A DNA stretch of 64,000 nucleotides from Pseudomonas sp. Os17 (GCF_001547895.1 NZ_AP014627.1:4591501-4655500), one strand, 5' to 3'. Positions 10,033 to 20,825 are shown, counted from the first letter of the stretch. Notes: generated from the sequence alone by a model not told the origin. Numbers and translations are program-made.

Positions 10033-10133
10033 GTAGCCGCTGCCGCAGGCGCTGATCGCCCCCGAAGGAGGCGTCGCACCTAAGGCACGCCCAAGGCCCT
10101 GCGGGCCTTGTCGCAGCCTGCGGCAGCGGCTAC
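10033..10133. repeat. REP doublet (inverted pair)
   Basis: GTAGCCGCTGCCGCAGGC at 10033-10050 and its exact complement at 10116-10133 form a head-to-head REP pair, with an extra AAGGCCC-TGC-GGGCCTT hairpin inside at 10093-10109. The same unit recurs at 20771-20817 and 46438-46450. It lies between the convergent yceH and shikimate-dehydrogenase-like genes and could stabilise or end both transcripts. Confidence 0.9.
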
Positions 10134-10145
10134 AGCGTTGCGGTT

Positions 10146-10964
10146 TCAGGGCCGGGCGAAGGCCACGGCCTTCTGGAACTGCTCCTCGCTCGGGCGCACC
10201 CCGGTATACAGCACGAACTGCTCCAGGGCCTGGATGGCAATCACCTCCAGCCCGGTGATCACCTGCTTGCCCTCGGCCCGGGCCCGCAGGATCAGCGGCG
10301 TTTCCGGCGGCACCGCCACCACGTCGAACACCGTGTCCGCCGCCGCTATCGCCTCGGCGTCGAACGCCAGTTGCTGGGCTTCCTCGCCACCGCTCATGCC
10401 GATCGGGGTCACGTTGATCAGCATCTGCGGCCGCAGGCTGCCCAACTCGGCCTGCCACTCATAGCCCAGGGAATGGGCCAGCGCGCGCCCGGCCACTTCG
10501 TTGCGAGCGACGATCACCCCACGGGCGTAACCGCCATCGCGCAAAGCACTGGCCACGGCCTTGGCCATGCCGCCGCTGCCGCGCAGGGCGAAGGTCGACT
10601 CCCGGGGCACGGCGTGTTCGGCCAGCAGGCGGGCCACGGCGATGTAATCGGTGTTGTAAGCCTTCAGATGGCCATTGGTATTGACGATGGTGTTGATCGA
10701 GGCGATGGCCCGGGCCGAGGCATCCAGTTCATCCACCAGGGCGATGCAGTCTTCCTTGAACGGCATGGACACGCCGCAGCCGCGAATCCCCAGCGCGCGA
10801 ATCCCCCGGACCGCGCCGGGCAGGTCCTGGCTGCTGAAGGCCTTGTAATAGAAGTTGAGCCCCAACTGCTCATACAGGTGATTGTGAAAGCGCAGGCCGA
10901 AATTCCCAGGACGCCCGGACAGCGACATGCACAACTGGGTGTCTTTGTTGGGGTTCATTTGCAT
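10146..10964 (-). CDS. shikimate dehydrogenase family oxidoreductase
   Basis: A 272-residue protein of the AroE superfamily: N-terminal substrate domain with the MSLSGRPGNFGLRFHN opening (a divergent form of the usual SKSP loop), a GVSMPFKE block (standard GxNVTxPxK), the AYNTDYIA segment, and a C-terminal NAD(P) Rossmann domain with GSGGMAKAVASAL. The divergent substrate loop puts it with shikimate-dehydrogenase-like enzymes (SdhL/HI0607 type) rather than housekeeping AroE. The start at 10964 places GGAG six bases upstream. It is monocistronic. Confidence 0.85.
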   Translation of the reverse strand: MQMNPNKDTQLCMSLSGRPGNFGLRFHNHLYEQLGLNFYYKAFSSQDLPGAVRGIRALGIRGCGVSMPFKEDCIALVDELDASARAIASINTIVNTNGHLKAYNTDYIAVARLLAEHAVPRESTFALRGSGGMAKAVASALRDGGYARGVIVARNEVAGRALAHSLGYEWQAELGSLRPQMLINVTPIGMSGGEEAQQLAFDAEAIAAADTVFDVVAVPPETPLILRARAEGKQVITGLEVIAIQALEQFVLYTGVRPSEEQFQKAVAFARP

Positions 10965-11218
10965 GTTCATCTCCTTGCTGGGCACTTTCGGATAGACGGG
11001 ATTGGTCAGCCAAGCCCTTGTGCCCGATCATATCGCCGCGGGTTCACAGGCCTCTTCAGCGCCCAGGGATGACGGTAAAGAGACCGGTACAGACCTTACA
11101 CAATATTTACTCAGCGGCTGTGCAGATTTTGCAAAAACCGCTGTCTTAGAAGTATCCCCGCGTCAGTTCTTGAGTCTGGTGCAGACCATGAACGCGGAGG
11201 TTGAACCGAGGAACAACC

Positions 11219-11578
11219 ATGATTTCCAAAATCCCCAAGATAGCCTTGCTCATTGGCGCACTCGCTGTCGCAGGCCAGGCGTCCGCCCACGGCGGTGGCT
11301 GGGCCGGGCCCGCCGCATTGGGTGCTGTTGTCGGCGCAGCCGTAGTGGGTTCGGTGATCGCCAACCAGGATCGTCCGGTCTATGTGCAGCAGGCGCCGGT
11401 GTATGTCCAACCGCAGCCGGTGTACGCCGCGCCACCACCGCCGGTCTACTACCAGCCGGCACCGGTCTATGTGCAGCAGCCGGTCTACTACCGCCCGGCG
11501 CCGGTGTACTACGGCCCGCCCCGCGGCTACTACGGCCACCCTCATTACTACTACGGCCCGGGTCCCGGCCGCTGGTAA
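11219..11578 (+). CDS. exported Pro/Tyr-rich small protein
   Basis: A 119-residue protein with a cleavable signal peptide (ending QASA-HGGGW), a glycine/alanine hydrophobic segment (GAVVGAAVVGSVIA) and a C-terminal half made of imperfect repeats of the type PVYVQQAP and PVYYRPAP, ending in Tyr/Gly/His-rich sequence. Such proteins are common in pseudomonads and thought to be envelope-associated; no function is known. GAGG sits eight bases before ATG 11219. A hairpin at 11601-11621 follows. Confidence 0.8.
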   Translation: MISKIPKIALLIGALAVAGQASAHGGGWAGPAALGAVVGAAVVGSVIANQDRPVYVQQAPVYVQPQPVYAAPPPPVYYQPAPVYVQQPVYYRPAPVYYGPPRGYYGHPHYYYGPGPGRW

Positions 11579-11600
11579 CGCGCCACTGAAACAGCCACAG

Positions 11601-11627
11601 GCCCCGCCCATCCAGCGGGGCTTGTTG
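11601..11627 (+). terminator. probable rho-independent terminator
   Basis: Stem GCCCCGC-CCATCCA-GCGGGGC followed by TTGTTGCATTTTG. The T-tract is interrupted, so termination may be partial. Confidence 0.55.
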
Positions 11628-11854
11628 CATTTTGCCATCACCCAAATGTCTGAATAGTTCAGCATCATGTCGCGACTGGAACAGTATTTGCCTGAAAATC
11701 CGGCAATAGTGTGCCAATCCCGACGACGCCTCGAGCGACATGGGACTGTCACGCGTGTGTCATTCAGGGACTGCAAGATCGACCGGGTCCGCTCGCCCCA
11801 CGCCTGTCATAGCAGCCCTGTCACAACAGGCCCATAACAACAAGGACGAAACCC

Positions 11855-12049
11855 ATGCCCACGCAAAACCCGCACCGCGTCGAAGGCCTCTGCACCTCCA
11901 GCCGGGTGTACGACGCCCTGACCGAACTCAAGCATCTGGAAGGCCATCGCAGCGCCAAGTTCCTTTCGCTGCTGACCCAGAACCTGGTGCGCAAGGGCCT
12001 GCTCAACGAGCAGGAAGTGCTGCACATGCTCGATCAAGTGGTGGACTGA
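11855..12049 (+). CDS. small conserved hypothetical protein
   Basis: A 64-residue soluble protein without signal peptide or membrane segment. The sequence is helical (SSRVYDALTELKHLEGHRSA) and ends with LNEQEVLHMLDQVVD. Upstream AAGGACGAAACCC provides a plausible ribosome site. Composition and codon use match neighbouring genes, supporting real coding, but I recognise no domain. Confidence 0.6.
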   Translation: MPTQNPHRVEGLCTSSRVYDALTELKHLEGHRSAKFLSLLTQNLVRKGLLNEQEVLHMLDQVVD

Positions 12050-12127
12050 ACCGCCCACGCCGGTAGCACCGGTAGCAATGCCCAGCAGCGCAATAGGTGA
12101 TGTTTCGTAGCACCGGGCCGTCCAGCG

Positions 12128-13189
12128 CTAGGGCAACTGCACCCGCGGCCGGGTTTCGACGAACAGCGCCCAGCTGGACATGAACAATGCGGCGATCAAC
12201 GGCCCGATGACAAAACCGTTGAGGCCGAAGATCGCCAGCCCGCCCAGGGTCGAGATCAGGATCAGGTAATCCGGCATCCGCGTATCCTTGCCCACCAGGA
12301 TCGGGCGCAGCAGGTTGTCCACCAGACCGATCACCAGCACCCCGAACAGCACCAGCACCACCCCTTGCCAGATCGCGCCGCTGATCAGGAAATACGCCGC
12401 CACCGGCCCCCAGACAATCCCCGCCCCCACCGCCGGCAACAGCGACAGAAAGGCCATCAGCACCGCCCAGAGCAAGGCGCTGGGAATATCGAGAAACCAG
12501 AAGATCAGCCCGCCCAGGGCGCCCTGAGTCACCGCCACCAGCACATTGCCCTTGACCGTGGCCCGCACCACCCGATTGAACTTCAATTGCAGTCGGCGCT
12601 TCTGGTACTCGGCCAGGGGCACGGCGCTGCGGATCTTGCGCACCAGCTCGGCGCCATCGCGCAGAAAGAAAAACAGCAGGTAGAGCATGATGAAAAAACT
12701 CACCACGAACTCGAAGGTGCCCTGGCCGAAGCTGAAGGCCTGGGTCGCCAGGTACTGACTGCCCTGCATCGCGCCCTTGACCGCCTTGTCCTGCAAGCCC
12801 TTGAGCTCGCCCAGGCCCAGGCGGTCCAGCACGTGCTGCAGGTACGGCGGCAGGCCGTGCTTGAACTGGGCCAGGTAGCCGGCGATATCCAGCTGGCCGC
12901 TTTCGATCTTCTGGTACAGCTCGGCGCCTTCCTGAACCAGCAGCACGCCAGTGACGATCACCGGCAGGATGGCGATCAGCAGGCAAATCAACAGCGTGCA
13001 CAGGGCCGTGAGATTGCGCGGCCAACCGAACTTCAGTTGCAGGCGGCGCTGCAGGGGAGCGAAGACGATGCCGAGAATCACCGCCCAGAACAGCGCCCCG
13101 TAGAACGGCAGCAGAATCCAGATGAACGCCACCGTCACCAGGGCCAGCAACAGCAGCAGGCTTTTGTTTTGCAGGTTGTTTTGGTTCAT
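12128..13189 (-). CDS. AI-2E/PerM family transporter
   Basis: A 353-residue membrane protein of the UPF0118/AI-2E exporter family, with two N-terminal helices, a long cytoplasmic or amphipathic middle (about 90-140), a second helix cluster, and the family signature DNLLRPILVGKDTRMPD at about 293-309. Members include TqsA (autoinducer-2 export) and PerM-type permeases; the substrate is not predictable. The start at 13189 begins immediately before the first helix. It is divergent from trhP, 160 bases apart. Confidence 0.88.
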   Translation of the reverse strand: MNQNNLQNKSLLLLLALVTVAFIWILLPFYGALFWAVILGIVFAPLQRRLQLKFGWPRNLTALCTLLICLLIAILPVIVTGVLLVQEGAELYQKIESGQLDIAGYLAQFKHGLPPYLQHVLDRLGLGELKGLQDKAVKGAMQGSQYLATQAFSFGQGTFEFVVSFFIMLYLLFFFLRDGAELVRKIRSAVPLAEYQKRRLQLKFNRVVRATVKGNVLVAVTQGALGGLIFWFLDIPSALLWAVLMAFLSLLPAVGAGIVWGPVAAYFLISGAIWQGVVLVLFGVLVIGLVDNLLRPILVGKDTRMPDYLILISTLGGLAIFGLNGFVIGPLIAALFMSSWALFVETRPRVQLP

Positions 13190-13349
13190 GTCCGGTCCCG
13201 GTCGGTCAACGCTCGATTGCGGCGTCCTGAGGGTTAGTCCGCAAGCGTGTTGCCGAGTGCGTTTTTTTCTGCGCCAGACATAGACCCAGATCAATAAATG
13301 CCCCGGCGCGCTGGCTTACCCTCGCGACCTTTTGCGACCGACAAGCCCC

Positions 13350-14675
13350 ATGACGCTCCTCGCCAAACCCGAACTCCTGGCCCCCGCCGGCACCCTGAAG
13401 AACATGCGCTACGCCTTCGCCTACGGCGCCGATGCGGTGTACGCCGGCCAGCCGCGCTACAGCCTGCGGGTGCGCAACAACGAATTCGACCACGCCAACC
13501 TGGCCCTCGGCATTCGCGAGGCCCAGGCCCAGGGCAAGCGTTTCTACGTGGTGGTCAACATCGCCCCGCACAATGCCAAGCTCAAGACCTTCCTCAAGGA
13601 CCTGCAACCGGTCATCGACATGGCGCCGGATGCGCTGATCATGTCCGACCCGGGCCTGATCATGCTGGTGCGCCGGCACTTCCCGCACATGCCGATCCAC
13701 CTCTCGGTGCAGGCCAACACGGTGAACTGGGCCAGCGTCGAGTTCTGGCAACAACAGGGGCTGACCCGGATCATCCTGTCCCGGGAGCTGTCCCTGGAAG
13801 AGATCGAGGAGATCCGCCAGCAAGTACCGGCCATGGAGCTGGAAGTCTTCGTCCACGGCGCCCTGTGCATGGCCTACTCCGGGCGCTGCCTGCTGTCGGG
13901 CTACATGAACAAGCGCGACGCCAACCAGGGCACCTGCACCAACGCCTGCCGCTGGAAATACAAGGCCGAGCAAGCCACCGAAAACGACCTGGGGGAAATC
14001 GTCCAGACCTTCCAGCCGGAGCCGACCCTGGGCCTGGGCGCACCCACCGAGCAGGTGTTCCTGCTGCAGGAAGCCAACCGCCCGGACGAGCTGATGCCGG
14101 CCTTCGAGGACGAGCACGGCACCTACATCATGAACGCCAAGGACCTGCGGGCGGTGCAGCACGTCGAGCGCCTGACCCGCATGGGCGTGCACTCCCTGAA
14201 GATCGAAGGCCGGACCAAGTCGCACTTCTACTGCGCGCGCACCACCCAGGTGTACCGCCGGGCCATCGACGACGCCGTGGCCGGGCGCGAGTTCGACCGC
14301 AGCCTGATGAACGACCTGGAGTCCCTGGCCCAGCGCGGCTACACCGAAGGCTTCCTGCGCCGCCATGTGCACGACGAGTACCAGAACTACCAGAACGGCA
14401 GTTCGGTGTCGGAGCGCCAGCAGTTCGTCGGCGAACTCACCGGCGAGCGCCGCGACCGCCTGGCCGAAGTCAAGGTCAAGAACCGATTCACGGTGGGCGA
14501 TCACATGGAACTGATGACCCCCAAGGGCAACTTCCACTTCGACCTGCACCAACTGCAGAACGCCAAGGGCGAAGCCATCGAAGTCGCCCCGGGCGATGGC
14601 CACACGGTGTACCTGCCGATCCCGGATCAAGTGGACCTGCAGTTCGCCCTGCTGATGCGCGACATCAGCGCCTGA
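13350..14675 (+). CDS. trhP: prephenate-dependent tRNA uridine(34) hydroxylase TrhP (YegQ)
   Basis: A 441-residue U32-peptidase-family protein of the YegQ branch: N-terminal PELLAPAGTLKNMRYAF and the cysteine cluster FVHGALCMAYSGRCLLSGYM followed by GTCTNACRW, which supplies the Fe-S ligands. In E. coli TrhP (YegQ) makes 5-hydroxyuridine at the tRNA wobble position using prephenate. Despite the old 'peptidase' name it is not expected to be a protease. It is followed by a degenerate REP region. Confidence 0.9.
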   Translation: MTLLAKPELLAPAGTLKNMRYAFAYGADAVYAGQPRYSLRVRNNEFDHANLALGIREAQAQGKRFYVVVNIAPHNAKLKTFLKDLQPVIDMAPDALIMSDPGLIMLVRRHFPHMPIHLSVQANTVNWASVEFWQQQGLTRIILSRELSLEEIEEIRQQVPAMELEVFVHGALCMAYSGRCLLSGYMNKRDANQGTCTNACRWKYKAEQATENDLGEIVQTFQPEPTLGLGAPTEQVFLLQEANRPDELMPAFEDEHGTYIMNAKDLRAVQHVERLTRMGVHSLKIEGRTKSHFYCARTTQVYRRAIDDAVAGREFDRSLMNDLESLAQRGYTEGFLRRHVHDEYQNYQNGSSVSERQQFVGELTGERRDRLAEVKVKNRFTVGDHMELMTPKGNFHFDLHQLQNAKGEAIEVAPGDGHTVYLPIPDQVDLQFALLMRDISA

Positions 14676-14696
14676 CACGGCGCAATGACCACCTGT

Positions 14697-14800
14697 CGTA
14701 GCCACGGCTGCGCCTGAGTTCGCAGCGGTCGCGCCGCTTGGCCCGCCAAGCCAGGCCCTTGGGGCCTTTTCCGGGCCTTGCGGGCTCGCTAGCGGCTACG
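14697..14800. repeat. degenerate REP-type repeat
   Basis: Begins GTAGCCACGGCTGCGCC and ends GCTAGCGGCTACGG, the two outer boxes of the REP pair seen at 10033-10133, with a GGCCTT-rich interior. It lies between convergent trhP and a chemoreceptor gene. Confidence 0.65.
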
Positions 14801-14810
14801 GCAGGCTCCC

Positions 14811-16490
14811 TCAGATCCGGAACTGCCCCACCAACCGACCCAGGCGCTGGCCCAGATCCGCCAGGCTGCGAGAGGTCTGGGCCCCGCGCTGGGTTTCATC
14901 GGCCACGCTGTCCACCGCCACGGCGATCTGGTGCACGCTGCGGTTGATCTCCTCGGCCACCGCGGTCTGCTCCTCGGCGGCGCTGGCAATCTGCGCGTTC
15001 ATCGAATTGATGGTGCCGATCAGCTGGGCCATGGTGTCCAGCGAAGCCCCGGCCTCGTTGGCCTTGACCGAGGTGCCGTCGCCGGCGTCGCTGGAGCGGC
15101 GCATGGCGTCCACCGCCACCCGGGTGCCCTGCTGCAGACGGTCGATCATGCCCTGGATTTCCTGGGTGCTCTGCTGAGTACGGCTTGCCAGGGCCCGGAC
15201 TTCGTCGGCGACCACGGCAAAACCGCGCCCGGCCTCCCCGGCCCGGGCCGCTTCGATGGCGGCGTTGAGCGCCAGCAGGTTGGTCTGTTCGGCAATCGAG
15301 CGGATCACATCCAGCACGCTGACAATCGACGACACGTCCTGCTGCAGGCTGTCCAGGGAGGTGCCGCTGTTGCGGATATCGCTGACCAGGGAATGGATCT
15401 GCTGGATGCTGCCGTCCACCACGCGCTTGGCCGCCTGGCCTTCTTCATCGGTCTGCTGCGCCGCCACCGCCGCGCCCTGGGCACTGCGCGCCACTTCCTG
15501 GGCCGCAGAAGACATTTCATTGATCGCCGTGGCCACCTGATCGGTCTCGTGGCGCTGGCGCTCCATGGCCTGCTCGGAGCGGTGCGCCTGGTCCGACACC
15601 TGGGTCACCAGCTCGGTGAGCTGTCCGGTCATCTCGGTGATCTGCCGCACCAGGCCGTGGATCTTGTCGACAAAGCGGTTGAACGAACCGGCCAGCTCGC
15701 CCAACTCGTCCTGGCTGGTAATCGCCAGGCGCCGAGTCAGGTCGCCTTCGCCGGCGGCGATGTCATCCAGGTTGGCCTTCATCAGGTTCAGCGGCCGCAG
15801 CATGGTGTTGGCCACCAGCAGCCCCAGGGCCGCGATCACCAGCAGCACCACCGCGGCAATCCCGAGAATGCTCAGGACCATGCCTTCCATGCGTTGGTTG
15901 ACGCTGCTCTCCACCGCTGCCACCTGGGCGTCGATGCCGTCGAGGTTGACCGAGGTGCCCAGCACCATGTCCCACTTGGGCAGGTACTCGGTGTAGCCCA
16001 GCTTGGGCACCAGCACATCGCTGCCCGGCTGGGTCGAGCTGTATTGCACGTAGTGACTGCCGTCCTTGCCCACGCGTACCAATTCGCGGTTGACGTAGAC
16101 CCCATTGGGGTCGCGGTTGTCCTTGAAGCTCTTGCCCACACCGTCCGCGCTATTGCCCTTGAACAGGCGCACGGTCTCGGAGTCGTAGCCGAAGAAGTAG
16201 CCGTCCTTACCGTAACTGATGTTCGACAGCAGCTTGACCACCTCGGCCCGAGCCGCCTGATCCCCGGGGGCTGCCGCGTCGTACAGCGGCTTGACCGTGT
16301 TCAGGGCCACTTCGACATAGCTCTGCAGCGTGGCCTTGGCCTCGCCCAGCAGGCGCTGACGGGTTTCCTCGACTTCTTTCTGGGCCTGCTGACGCAGCAT
16401 GAATACCGTGCTCAGGCTGATCACCAGCGCAAACAACAGTACCGGGAGGACTGCCAGGGACAGGACTTTGGCCTTCAGGCTCAAGCGCAT
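14811..16490 (-). CDS. methyl-accepting chemotaxis protein, single-Cache sensor
   Basis: A chemoreceptor of about 559 residues. An N-terminal helix (about 8-30) is followed by a periplasmic single Cache domain ([12 protein letters not shown], then [17 protein letters not shown]), a second helix (about 190-215), HAMP, and a signalling domain with the invariant hairpin tip [19 protein letters not shown]. Single-Cache receptors of pseudomonads such as McpP bind short organic acids; a similar ligand here is only inference. A GTG at 16502 four codons upstream is an alternative start. Confidence 0.9.
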   Translation of the reverse strand: MRLSLKAKVLSLAVLPVLLFALVISLSTVFMLRQQAQKEVEETRQRLLGEAKATLQSYVEVALNTVKPLYDAAAPGDQAARAEVVKLLSNISYGKDGYFFGYDSETVRLFKGNSADGVGKSFKDNRDPNGVYVNRELVRVGKDGSHYVQYSSTQPGSDVLVPKLGYTEYLPKWDMVLGTSVNLDGIDAQVAAVESSVNQRMEGMVLSILGIAAVVLLVIAALGLLVANTMLRPLNLMKANLDDIAAGEGDLTRRLAITSQDELGELAGSFNRFVDKIHGLVRQITEMTGQLTELVTQVSDQAHRSEQAMERQRHETDQVATAINEMSSAAQEVARSAQGAAVAAQQTDEEGQAAKRVVDGSIQQIHSLVSDIRNSGTSLDSLQQDVSSIVSVLDVIRSIAEQTNLLALNAAIEAARAGEAGRGFAVVADEVRALASRTQQSTQEIQGMIDRLQQGTRVAVDAMRRSSDAGDGTSVKANEAGASLDTMAQLIGTINSMNAQIASAAEEQTAVAEEINRSVHQIAVAVDSVADETQRGAQTSRSLADLGQRLGRLVGQFRI

Positions 16491-16659
16491 AGGGGGGCTC
16501 ACTCTGGTTTTTTATTGGCGTGATAACCGCGTTAGCGGCACGCCCGTCCAAAAGTTGAGCCTGAACCCGCAGGCGCCGGCCTGTCGGCGAAGAGGCCCTT
16601 GAGCCCTGCACCGACCTTGCCGACGCCCACACCGCCCCGTTCCCGGGAGAGGCAGGTGG

Positions 16660-17979
16660 TCAGAGAACCATGGCGGCCACCCAGCCGAAGGCCAGCAACG
16701 GCAGGTTGTAGTGCAGGAAGGTCGGGACCACGGTGTCCCAGATATGGTGGTGCTGGCCATCGATGTTCAGGCCCGAGGTCGGCCCCAGGGTCGAGTCCGA
16801 GGCCGGCGAGCCCGCATCCCCCAGCGCCCCGGCGGTGCCCACGATGCAGACGATCGCCAGCGGGCTGAAGCCCAGCTGCACGCACAGCGGCACGAAGATC
16901 GCCGCGAGGATCGGCACCGTGGAAAACGACGAGCCGATGCCCATGGTCACCAGCAGCCCCACCAGCAGCATCAACAAGGCACCCACGCCCTTGCTGTGGC
17001 CGATCCACGCCGCCGAGGCCTGGACCAGGGAATTGACCTCGCCGGTGGCCTTCATCACTTCGGCAAAGCCCGAGGCGGCGATCATGATGAAGCCGATCAT
17101 GGCCATCATCTTCATGCCTTCGGTGAACAGCTCGTCAGTCTCGCGCCAGCGCACAATGCCCGACGCCGAGAAAATCAGAAACCCGCACAAAGCACCGATA
17201 ATCATCGAGTCCAGCAGCAACTGGATCACGAAGGCAGCGACAATCGCCAGGCCCGCCACCAGCAGGGTCCGCGGGTTGTACTGCACCGCCACCTGCTCGA
17301 CCTTCTCGATCCGGTCCAGGTCATACACGCGCTTCTTGCGGTAGCTGACAAAGGCCAGCAGCAAGCCACAGAGCATGCCCAGGGCCGGAATGCCCATGGC
17401 GTGAGTGACATTCACCTGACTGATGTCCACCCCGCTGCGGGCCACGTTGGCCAGGAGGATCTCGTTGAGGAAGATGTTGCCAAAGCCCACCGGCAGGAAC
17501 ATGTAGGGGGTGATCAGGCCGAAGGTGATGACGCAGGCGATCAGCCGCCGGTCCAGTTGCAGCTTGGTCAGCACATACAGCAGCGGCGGCACCAGCAGTG
17601 GAATGAAGGCAATGTGGATCGGCAGGATGTTCTGCGAGGCAATCGCCACCACCCACAGCAGGCCGATCAGCAGCCATTTGACCTGGCCGCCGCCCTGGGC
17701 ATCCTGGCGATCCACCAGCACCAGGATCTTGTCCGCCAGGGCGTGGGCCAGGCCGGACTTGGCAATGGCCACGGCGAACGCGCCGAGCAAGGCGTAGGAC
17801 AAGGCCACGGTGGCACCGCCGCCCAGGCCGCTGTTGAACGCCTTGAGCGTGGCCTCGATACCCAGGCCGCCGGTCAGGCCGCCCACCAGCGCGCCAACGA
17901 TCAGGGCGATCACTACGTGCACGCGGGACAGGCTGAGCACCAACATCACGCCAACCGCGGCAATTACTGCGTTAATCAT
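16660..17979 (-). CDS. Na+/H+ antiporter-family permease
   Basis: A 439-residue transporter with about 11-12 helices belonging to the NhaC/ion-transporter superfamily (YuiF-like 'Na+/H+ antiporter family protein'). It shows the duplicated inverted architecture with [14 protein letters not shown] in the first half and [19 protein letters not shown] near the C-terminus. True substrates of this branch are poorly known and may be organic anions or amino acids exchanged with Na+. The ribosome site GAGGTAACG precedes ATG 17979. Adjacent chemoreceptors on both sides could sense a transported compound (speculative). Confidence 0.8.
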   Translation of the reverse strand: MINAVIAAVGVMLVLSLSRVHVVIALIVGALVGGLTGGLGIEATLKAFNSGLGGGATVALSYALLGAFAVAIAKSGLAHALADKILVLVDRQDAQGGGQVKWLLIGLLWVVAIASQNILPIHIAFIPLLVPPLLYVLTKLQLDRRLIACVITFGLITPYMFLPVGFGNIFLNEILLANVARSGVDISQVNVTHAMGIPALGMLCGLLLAFVSYRKKRVYDLDRIEKVEQVAVQYNPRTLLVAGLAIVAAFVIQLLLDSMIIGALCGFLIFSASGIVRWRETDELFTEGMKMMAMIGFIMIAASGFAEVMKATGEVNSLVQASAAWIGHSKGVGALLMLLVGLLVTMGIGSSFSTVPILAAIFVPLCVQLGFSPLAIVCIVGTAGALGDAGSPASDSTLGPTSGLNIDGQHHHIWDTVVPTFLHYNLPLLAFGWVAAMVL

Positions 17980-18072
17980 CGTTACCTCATTACTGCACCA
18001 GCAAAAATGGCGCAAAAGCCTGTGACCGACCGGAAGGCAGCGGGCTGCCGACATCGAAATGAAAGAGGTTCA

Positions 18073-18339
18073 AGGGTCTGTTGCCATTTGGTGACGAGCC
18101 GCGTTGCTGGGCCAAACGGAGCGAGGCAAGGCGCGGGATGCCGCTAATGGTGCTCCCTTGGCAAATCCCGCAACGCAGCCTCGCGCCGTTTGGCACGCAA
18201 CCCGAAGGGACGGGGGCCCACTTGGCACAGAGCTGTGTTGCTCGGAGCTTATTTGGAACAACCAAACCGCGCTTCTCGCGCCTTGCCCTGTGCCAAGTGG
18301 GCTGCCGTCGCGGCCTGTCACCCAATGGCAACAGACCCT
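18073..18339. repeat. nested palindromic intergenic element
   Basis: A 267-base non-coding element in the 597-base gap between the permease and the second chemoreceptor. Outer arms 18073-18095 and 18317-18339 are inverted copies (23 bases, one mismatch). Inside, 18112-18127 pairs with 18178-18193 and 18217-18230 pairs perfectly with 18288-18301 (CCCACTTGGCACAG). It contains no convincing gene. A REP of another type follows at 18434-18464. Confidence 0.85.
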
Positions 18340-18433
18340 AAGGGGCGCGCACTTTGCAGCAGCAGGCCCGGCTTGTCAAAACCCGGCTCCTGTCGAGCCC
18401 CATGCCAGCGAAGCCCCAAGCCCGACCCCCTCC

Positions 18434-18464
18434 CCGTGGCGAGGGAGCTTGCTCGCGCTGGGCG
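18434..18464 (+). repeat. REP sequence, second family
   Basis: GTGGCGAGGGAGCTTGCTCG then CGCTGGG, a common P. fluorescens-group REP. The inverse copy occurs at 25292-25322 and a partial one near 60369-60395. Confidence 0.85.
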
Positions 18465-18576
18465 GCGCAGCAGCCCCGAAGCTTCGCGGTTAATTTCGAA
18501 CAAGCGTTTAAAGAACGCCGTTCGTCGGCCGTTACAGTGCGATGTCTCAGATATTTATCGAATAAAGGACGTCTCC

Positions 18577-20724
18577 ATGTCGCTCAGACAACTTTCCATC
18601 CAATGGAAGATCACCCTGCTGGCCGGACTCTGCCTGTTGGGCATCGTCTCGCTGTTGGTGGGGCTTTCGCTGTATCGCATGGAGCACAGCTCCGAGCTGG
18701 TAAAGACCTCGAGCATGGAGATGCTCAACGAAGCCGCCCAGGCGCGGATCGAGGCCCAGGGTGAAGTCCAGGCGCTGGGCATTCGCCAGCAGTTCATGGA
18801 CGCCTACCAGTACGGCCACGGCTTCTCGCGCCAGGTGCTGTTCCTGCGCGAACAGGCCGAGAAGCGCTTTCTCGACGCCTTCGACCTGCGCGAGGACCTG
18901 ACCCGCCAGGTCAAGTCGGCGCTGCAGGCCAACCCCGACCTGCTGGGCCTGTCCCTGGTGTTCGAAGCCAACGCCCTGGATGGCAAGGACGAATTGTTCA
19001 GCGGCCAGAGCGAACTGGGCAGCAACGAAAAGGGCCGCTTCGCCCTGTACTGGTCCCAGCCCACCCCGGGCAAGCTGACCGCCATGTCGCTGCCGGAAAG
19101 CGACATGAGCGACACCCGCACCGGCCCCAGCGGCCAGCCGGCCAATGCCTGGTTCACCTGCCCGCGCAGCACCCTCAAGCCCTGCGTGATCGAACCCTAC
19201 TTCTATGACATCGACGGCCAGAAGGTGCTGATGACCAGCATCGTCTTCCCGCTGCTGGTCAACGGCAAAGTCATCGCCTCGCTGTCGGTGGACATCAACC
19301 TCAACAGCCTGCAGGCCATCAGCCGCAACGCCAGCCAGAAGCTCTACGCCGGCCAGACCAGCGTCAGCATCCTCAGCCCGGTGGGCCTGCTGGCCGGCTA
19401 CAGCCCGGACGCCAGCAAACTCAGCCAGCGCCTGGACAGCGTCGACAGCCTCAACGGCGCCGAGCTGATCCGCCAGCTGGCCGGCAGCACCCAGACCCAC
19501 AGCCTGCACAGCAACCATGAACTCAAGGTGCTCGCCCCCTTCACCCCGATCCCCGGCGGCAAGCCCTGGGGCGTGCTGCTGGACGTACCGGAAAAGGTCC
19601 TGGTGGGCCCGGCCGAAACCCTGAAAAGCCAGCTCGATGCCGACAACCGCAGCGGCACCCTGATGGAGCTGGGCCTGGGCCTGCTGGCCGCCGTGGTCGG
19701 CCTGCTGCTGGTGTGGCTGATGGCCCGCAGCGTGACCCGGCCGATCCTCGGCGTGGCCCACATGCTCGAAGACATCGCCAGCGGTGAAGGCGACCTGACC
19801 CGGCGCCTGGCTTACGACAAGCAGGACGAGCTGGGCCAGCTGGCCGGCTGGTTCAACCGTTTCCTCGACAAGCTGCAGCCGATCATTGCCGAAGTGAAAC
19901 GCTCGGTGCAGGACGCCCGCGGCACCGCTGACCAGTCATCGGCCATTGCCACCCAGACCAGCGCCGGCATGGAGCAGCAGTATCGCCAGGTGGACCAGGT
20001 GGCCACCGCGTCCCACGAAATGAGCGCCACCGCCCAGGACGTCGCCCGCAGCGCGGCCCAGGCGGCCCAGGCGGCGCGGGATGCCGACCAGGCCACGCAA
20101 CAGGGCCTGACCGTGATCGACCGCACCACCCGCAGCATCGACCAACTGGCCGCCGACATGAGCGCCGCCATGACCCAGGTCGAAGGCCTGGCCGCCAACA
20201 GCGAACAGATCGGCACGGTACTGGAAGTGATCCGCTCGATTGCCGAGCAGACCAACCTGCTGGCCCTCAACGCTGCCATCGAAGCGGCCCGCGCCGGAGA
20301 GGCCGGACGCGGTTTTGCGGTGGTGGCCGACGAAGTGCGCAACCTGGCCCAGCGCACCCAGGAGTCGGTGGAGGAAACCCGCCAAGTGATCGAGCAACTG
20401 CAAACCGGCACCCGGGACGTGGTGGGGTCGATGAACAACAGCCATCGCCAGGCCCAGGGCAGCGTCGAGCAAGTCGGTCAGGCGGTCACCGCCCTGCGCC
20501 AGATCGGCGATGCGGTGACGGTGATCAGCGACATGAACCTGCAGATCGCCAGCGCCGCCGAACAGCAGAGCGCAGTGGCCGAAGAGATCAACAGCAACGT
20601 GGCGACCATTCGCGATGTCACCGAGTCGCTGTCGGAACAGGCCAATGAGTCGGCGCGGGTCAGCCAGTCCCTCAACAGCCTGGCCAACCAGCAACAGAGC
20701 CTGATGGACCAGTTCCGCGTCTGA
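18577..20724 (+). CDS. methyl-accepting chemotaxis protein, large periplasmic (dCache-type) sensor
   Basis: A 715-residue chemoreceptor. Helix 1 (about 10-32) is followed by a periplasmic region of about 330 residues typical of double Cache domains ([38 protein letters not shown]). Two cysteines at about 190 and 200 could form a disulfide. Then come helix 2 (about 365-385), HAMP and the signalling domain with [22 protein letters not shown] 18577 has AAAGGACG upstream; a longer open frame to the left crosses repeats and was rejected. Ligand unknown. Confidence 0.92.
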   Translation: MSLRQLSIQWKITLLAGLCLLGIVSLLVGLSLYRMEHSSELVKTSSMEMLNEAAQARIEAQGEVQALGIRQQFMDAYQYGHGFSRQVLFLREQAEKRFLDAFDLREDLTRQVKSALQANPDLLGLSLVFEANALDGKDELFSGQSELGSNEKGRFALYWSQPTPGKLTAMSLPESDMSDTRTGPSGQPANAWFTCPRSTLKPCVIEPYFYDIDGQKVLMTSIVFPLLVNGKVIASLSVDINLNSLQAISRNASQKLYAGQTSVSILSPVGLLAGYSPDASKLSQRLDSVDSLNGAELIRQLAGSTQTHSLHSNHELKVLAPFTPIPGGKPWGVLLDVPEKVLVGPAETLKSQLDADNRSGTLMELGLGLLAAVVGLLLVWLMARSVTRPILGVAHMLEDIASGEGDLTRRLAYDKQDELGQLAGWFNRFLDKLQPIIAEVKRSVQDARGTADQSSAIATQTSAGMEQQYRQVDQVATASHEMSATAQDVARSAAQAAQAARDADQATQQGLTVIDRTTRSIDQLAADMSAAMTQVEGLAANSEQIGTVLEVIRSIAEQTNLLALNAAIEAARAGEAGRGFAVVADEVRNLAQRTQESVEETRQVIEQLQTGTRDVVGSMNNSHRQAQGSVEQVGQAVTALRQIGDAVTVISDMNLQIASAAEQQSAVAEEINSNVATIRDVTESLSEQANESARVSQSLNSLANQQQSLMDQFRV

Positions 20725-20733
20725 CCCTGTGCA

Positions 20734-20825
20734 AAGGCCCTTCGGGCCTTGTCGCAGCCTCGCCAGGGCTCGGCAGCGGCTACACCGGCACCAAACCGAA
20801 TGCTGTAGCCGCTGCCGCAGGCTGC
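20734..20825. repeat. REP doublet
   Basis: AAGGCCC-TTC-GGGCCTT hairpin at 20734-20750, then CGGCAGCGGCTAC at 20771-20783 facing GTAGCCGCTGCCG at 20805-20817. Same family as 10033-10133. It lies between the convergent chemoreceptor and histidine kinase genes. Confidence 0.9.

Noticed and set aside
10093..10109. REP-internal hairpin as a dedicated terminator
   Set aside because: It recurs with other REPs regardless of gene direction and lacks a T-run; kept as part of the repeat.
14931..16523. 530-codon frame antisense to the chemoreceptor
   Set aside because: Same shadow pattern; no family motif and no ribosome site.
18190..18576. Long N-terminal extension of the chemoreceptor at 18577
   Set aside because: The extension translates palindromic repeats and a REP; the true N-terminal membrane helix begins at ATG 18577 with a ribosome site.
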